A DNA stretch of 7,202 bases from Myxococcales bacterium (lineage in GTDB: Bacteria; Myxococcota_A; Polyangia; Polyangiales; Houyiibacteriaceae). Positions 5,294-7,202 of the stretch are shown here, piece by piece. The position numbers and the translations under genes were made by a program. The notes beneath the pieces are model-generated. The model ran no database searches, was not told where the DNA came from, and was given only the letters and a program-made list of their open reading frames with translations. Every line of letters starts with the position of its first letter. The stretch's first letter is position 1. The DNA lies in assembly GCA_013002645.1 (NCBI GenBank), contig JABDJF010000140.1, positions 1-7,202 of the forward strand, written 5' to 3'.

Positions 5294-7108
5294 ATGGCTT
5301 CAGACGGCGACCGAGACGGCACGGAGGCGCTGCGACTACAAAACGTCGTAGAGCGCGAGCGGGCCAAGCTGCGGGCGCTTCAAGACATCAGCGCCGCGCT
5401 CGGGTCGACGCTCGACCTCGGCGAGCTGCTCGACATGATTCTCGACCGGATCTCCGAGCTCATGGAGGCAGACCGGTCGACGCTCTACCTGCTGGATGAG
5501 GACACCGACGAGCTCTGGTCCAAGGTGGTTCAAGGCGACGAGGTTCACGAGATTCGCTTGAAGCCGGGCGAGGGTCTCGCTGGAGCGGTGGCTAGCACAG
5601 GTCGGCCCCTGAACATCAAGGACGCCTATCAGGACGTCCGCTTCGACGCCGCCTGGGACCGGGAGACCGGTTACCGGACCCGGTCGACCTTGTGCGTGCC
5701 GATGAAGAACCAGCACGGTCGCACCATCGGCGTCGTGCAGGTGCTCAACAAGCATGAAGGGCACTTCACCGTCGCCGACGAGGCGCTGCTCACGGCGCTC
5801 GCAAGCCACGCCGCGGTATCGATTGAAAACTCGAAGCTCTTTCTCTCGGTGGTTGGCAAGAACATCGAGCTGCTCGATACCAAAGAGAAGCTCGAGAAGA
5901 AGATTCGCGAGCTGGACGTTTTGTTTGAGATCACCCAGGTCGCGGCCAGTGCGATGGAGCTCAACGACCTCTTGGCCGGCGTCCTCGCTCGAACGATGCG
6001 CGCCACCGACGCCGAGGCCGCATCGATTCTGATTGCAGATGAATACACTGGGGACCTCACCTTTCGCGCGGCCGTCGGAGGCGAGCCCGACCGCGTGAAG
6101 AAGATGAAGATCAAGGCGGGCCAGGGGATCTCGGGTTGGGTCGCCGAAAACGGCCGGCCACAAATCGTCAACGAGGCTGAGTCCGATCCGCGCCACTCGA
6201 CACACATCTCGGACGAGGTCGGCTATCACCCAAAGTCGGTTCTCTGCGTTCCCCTGCGATGGGACGACGGCTCGGGCGCCCTGCAGCTCCTCAACAAGTC
6301 CGGCGGCCGGGCGCCATTCATCGACGACGACCTCAAAATGGCCACGGTCATTGCCGGGCATCTGTCGACCGCAATCGCCCAGGCGCAGTCGCGTGCGCAG
6401 AAGGCCAGGCAGGAGCGCCTGACCACGCTCGGCCGCTTCCTTTCGAGCATGCTCCATGATTTGAAGACCCCGCTGACGGTCATCGCCGGCTACACGCAGA
6501 TGCTCGTCCAAGAGGACAACGAAGACGAGCGCCGGGCGCTCGCCGCGTCGGTCCGGCGCCAGGTCCAGCTCCTGACGACCATGATGGGCGAGACCCTGGC
6601 CTTCGCGAAGGGCGAGCGGCGGATTCTGATCCGCCGGGTCTACCTTCACGCCTTTTTCGAAGACCTAGCCGAACAACTCAAGCCCGAGCTCGCTGAACGT
6701 GGCATCCGCCTCGAGCTCGCCCTCAGCGACCGTGGCGTGGCGCATTTCGACGAAGAAAAAATGCAGCGTGTCTTTCACAACCTCGCGCGCAACGCAGCCG
6801 AAGCCATCGGCGACCAGGGCGGTGTCTGCCGCCTCGAAGTGGACCGTTCCGAAAGCGGCGACCTGGTCTTGACCTTCGCCGATGACGGACCGGGCGTCTC
6901 GGAAGAAATCCGCGAGCGGCTGTTCGAGTCATTCACGACGCACGGCAAAAAGGGCGGCACCGGTTTGGGCCTCGCCATCGTGCAGAGCATCGTGGAGGAC
7001 CACGGTGGCAGCGTGACGGTGGACAGCGAGCCGGGGCGGACGGCCTTTTCGATCGTGCTGCCGCAGCCCCAGCCGAGGAGCAGGGTGCGGCCGGAAGCGG
7101 CAGAATAG
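5294..7108 (+). CDS. Soluble GAF-GAF sensor histidine kinase
   Basis: Predicted cytoplasmic two-component kinase of 604 residues without membrane segments. A short helix (about 12-40) leads into GAF1 (about 40-178), a connecting coiled helix (about 185-215), GAF2 (about 220-363), a HisKA dimerisation domain (about 372-440) and a HATPase domain (about 447-590). All kinase boxes are intact: phospho-acceptor H388 in MLHDLKTP, N box N496 and N500 (HNLARNAAEA), G1 DDGPG (530-534), F box FESF (544-547) and G2 GGTGLGLA (554-561). GAF1 carries N152-K153...F158...D162-E163, a complete NKFDE motif, and the DAYxDxRF and GYRTR signatures (110-130) of cyclic-nucleotide-binding GAF domains. GAF2 has N334-K335, F342 and D346, with L347 in place of Glu. 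No receiver domain or response regulator lies in the window, so the kinase is orphan here. The start ATG at 5294 lies 57 bases after the LysM gene, and the Shine-Dalgarno is poor. Confidence 0.94.
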   Translation: MASDGDRDGTEALRLQNVVERERAKLRALQDISAALGSTLDLGELLDMILDRISELMEADRSTLYLLDEDTDELWSKVVQGDEVHEIRLKPGEGLAGAVASTGRPLNIKDAYQDVRFDAAWDRETGYRTRSTLCVPMKNQHGRTIGVVQVLNKHEGHFTVADEALLTALASHAAVSIENSKLFLSVVGKNIELLDTKEKLEKKIRELDVLFEITQVAASAMELNDLLAGVLARTMRATDAEAASILIADEYTGDLTFRAAVGGEPDRVKKMKIKAGQGISGWVAENGRPQIVNEAESDPRHSTHISDEVGYHPKSVLCVPLRWDDGSGALQLLNKSGGRAPFIDDDLKMATVIAGHLSTAIAQAQSRAQKARQERLTTLGRFLSSMLHDLKTPLTVIAGYTQMLVQEDNEDERRALAASVRRQVQLLTTMMGETLAFAKGERRILIRRVYLHAFFEDLAEQLKPELAERGIRLELALSDRGVAHFDEEKMQRVFHNLARNAAEAIGDQGGVCRLEVDRSESGDLVLTFADDGPGVSEEIRERLFESFTTHGKKGGTGLGLAIVQSIVEDHGGSVTVDSEPGRTAFSIVLPQPQPRSRVRPEAAE

Positions 7109-7202
7109 CGGGGCAAACGGGGCTCGGAAAAAAGGCGCGACGCGGGCCTGCGTCGAACGGCTCGGCTTGCAAAGGTGGCCGGAGGGGCTTGAAGCCTGAG
7201 GC
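7109..7202. other. Intergenic end of the window, no gene seen
   Basis: After the kinase stop codon the remaining 94 bases carry the left-facing terminator and a small inverted repeat near 7187-7197 (GGCTT/AAGCC around one base). I see no start signal or coding pattern on either strand. Confidence 0.6.
7128..7155 (-). terminator. Intrinsic terminator facing left, for a convergent gene beyond the right edge
   Basis: On the minus strand, CGACGC and GCGTCG (7155-7150 and 7143-7138) form a perfect 6-bp stem with a six-base loop, followed after four bases by TTTTTT (7133-7128). This is the layout of a Rho-independent terminator for leftward transcription. On the plus strand no T-run follows the stem, so it would not efficiently end the kinase transcript. 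No minus-strand stop codon lies between it and base 7202, so any convergent gene ends further right. Confidence 0.65.

Noticed and set aside
5336..6649. Long minus-strand open frame (437 codons) opposite the kinase gene
   Set aside because: It lies wholly within the secure kinase gene, shows no recognisable motif, and is a typical high-GC shadow frame.

Overview
The window looks like a stretch of chromosome from a GC-rich Gram-negative bacterium, most likely Myxococcota or a related former deltaproteobacterial lineage. This is inferred from gene content: an FHA-GAF-adenylate cyclase, a soluble multi-GAF histidine kinase, an outer-membrane TPR lipoprotein and a LysM/FlgT-C-like secreted protein, all beside housekeeping genes. 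Coding is dense. I see no mobile element, CRISPR array, tRNA or rRNA.

Layout, left to right. Positions 1-189 (minus strand) hold the 5' two thirds of groES, running off the left edge. Its control region (190-300) carries a nearly perfect CIRCE operator (233-259) for the heat-shock repressor HrcA, and a perfect 7-bp hairpin in the leader just upstream of the Shine-Dalgarno. Everything to the right reads on the plus strand: rpoZ (RNA polymerase omega, 376-621), an FHA-GAF-class III adenylate cyclase (698-2323), accA (acetyl-CoA carboxylase carboxyltransferase alpha, 2372-3328), a TPR lipoprotein (3390-4178) overlapping by ATGA a LysM protein of TsaP-like architecture (4175-5236), and a soluble GAF-GAF-HisKA-HATPase sensor kinase (5294-7108). 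The last 94 bases hold no gene, but they contain an intrinsic terminator facing left, so a convergent gene probably ends just beyond the right edge.

How the genes may work together. groES is a separate heat-shock unit. On the plus strand a promoter before the lipoprotein (3341-3370) probably splits the genes into rpoZ-cyclase-accA and lipoprotein-LysM(-kinase) sections. Two links deserve attention. First, the cyclase has the Thr-for-Asp substitution of class IIIb, bicarbonate-responsive cyclases, and sits directly before a subunit of a bicarbonate-consuming enzyme. Second, the first GAF domain of the kinase carries the full NKFDE motif and the DAYxDxRF...GYRTR signature of cyclic-nucleotide-binding GAF domains, so the cluster encodes both a cAMP maker and a candidate cAMP-sensing kinase. 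Both links are hypotheses from motifs and proximity. Several genes (rpoZ, cyclase, kinase) lack a good Shine-Dalgarno and have a possible promoter ending only about 8-12 bases before the ATG, which suggests near-leaderless mRNAs.
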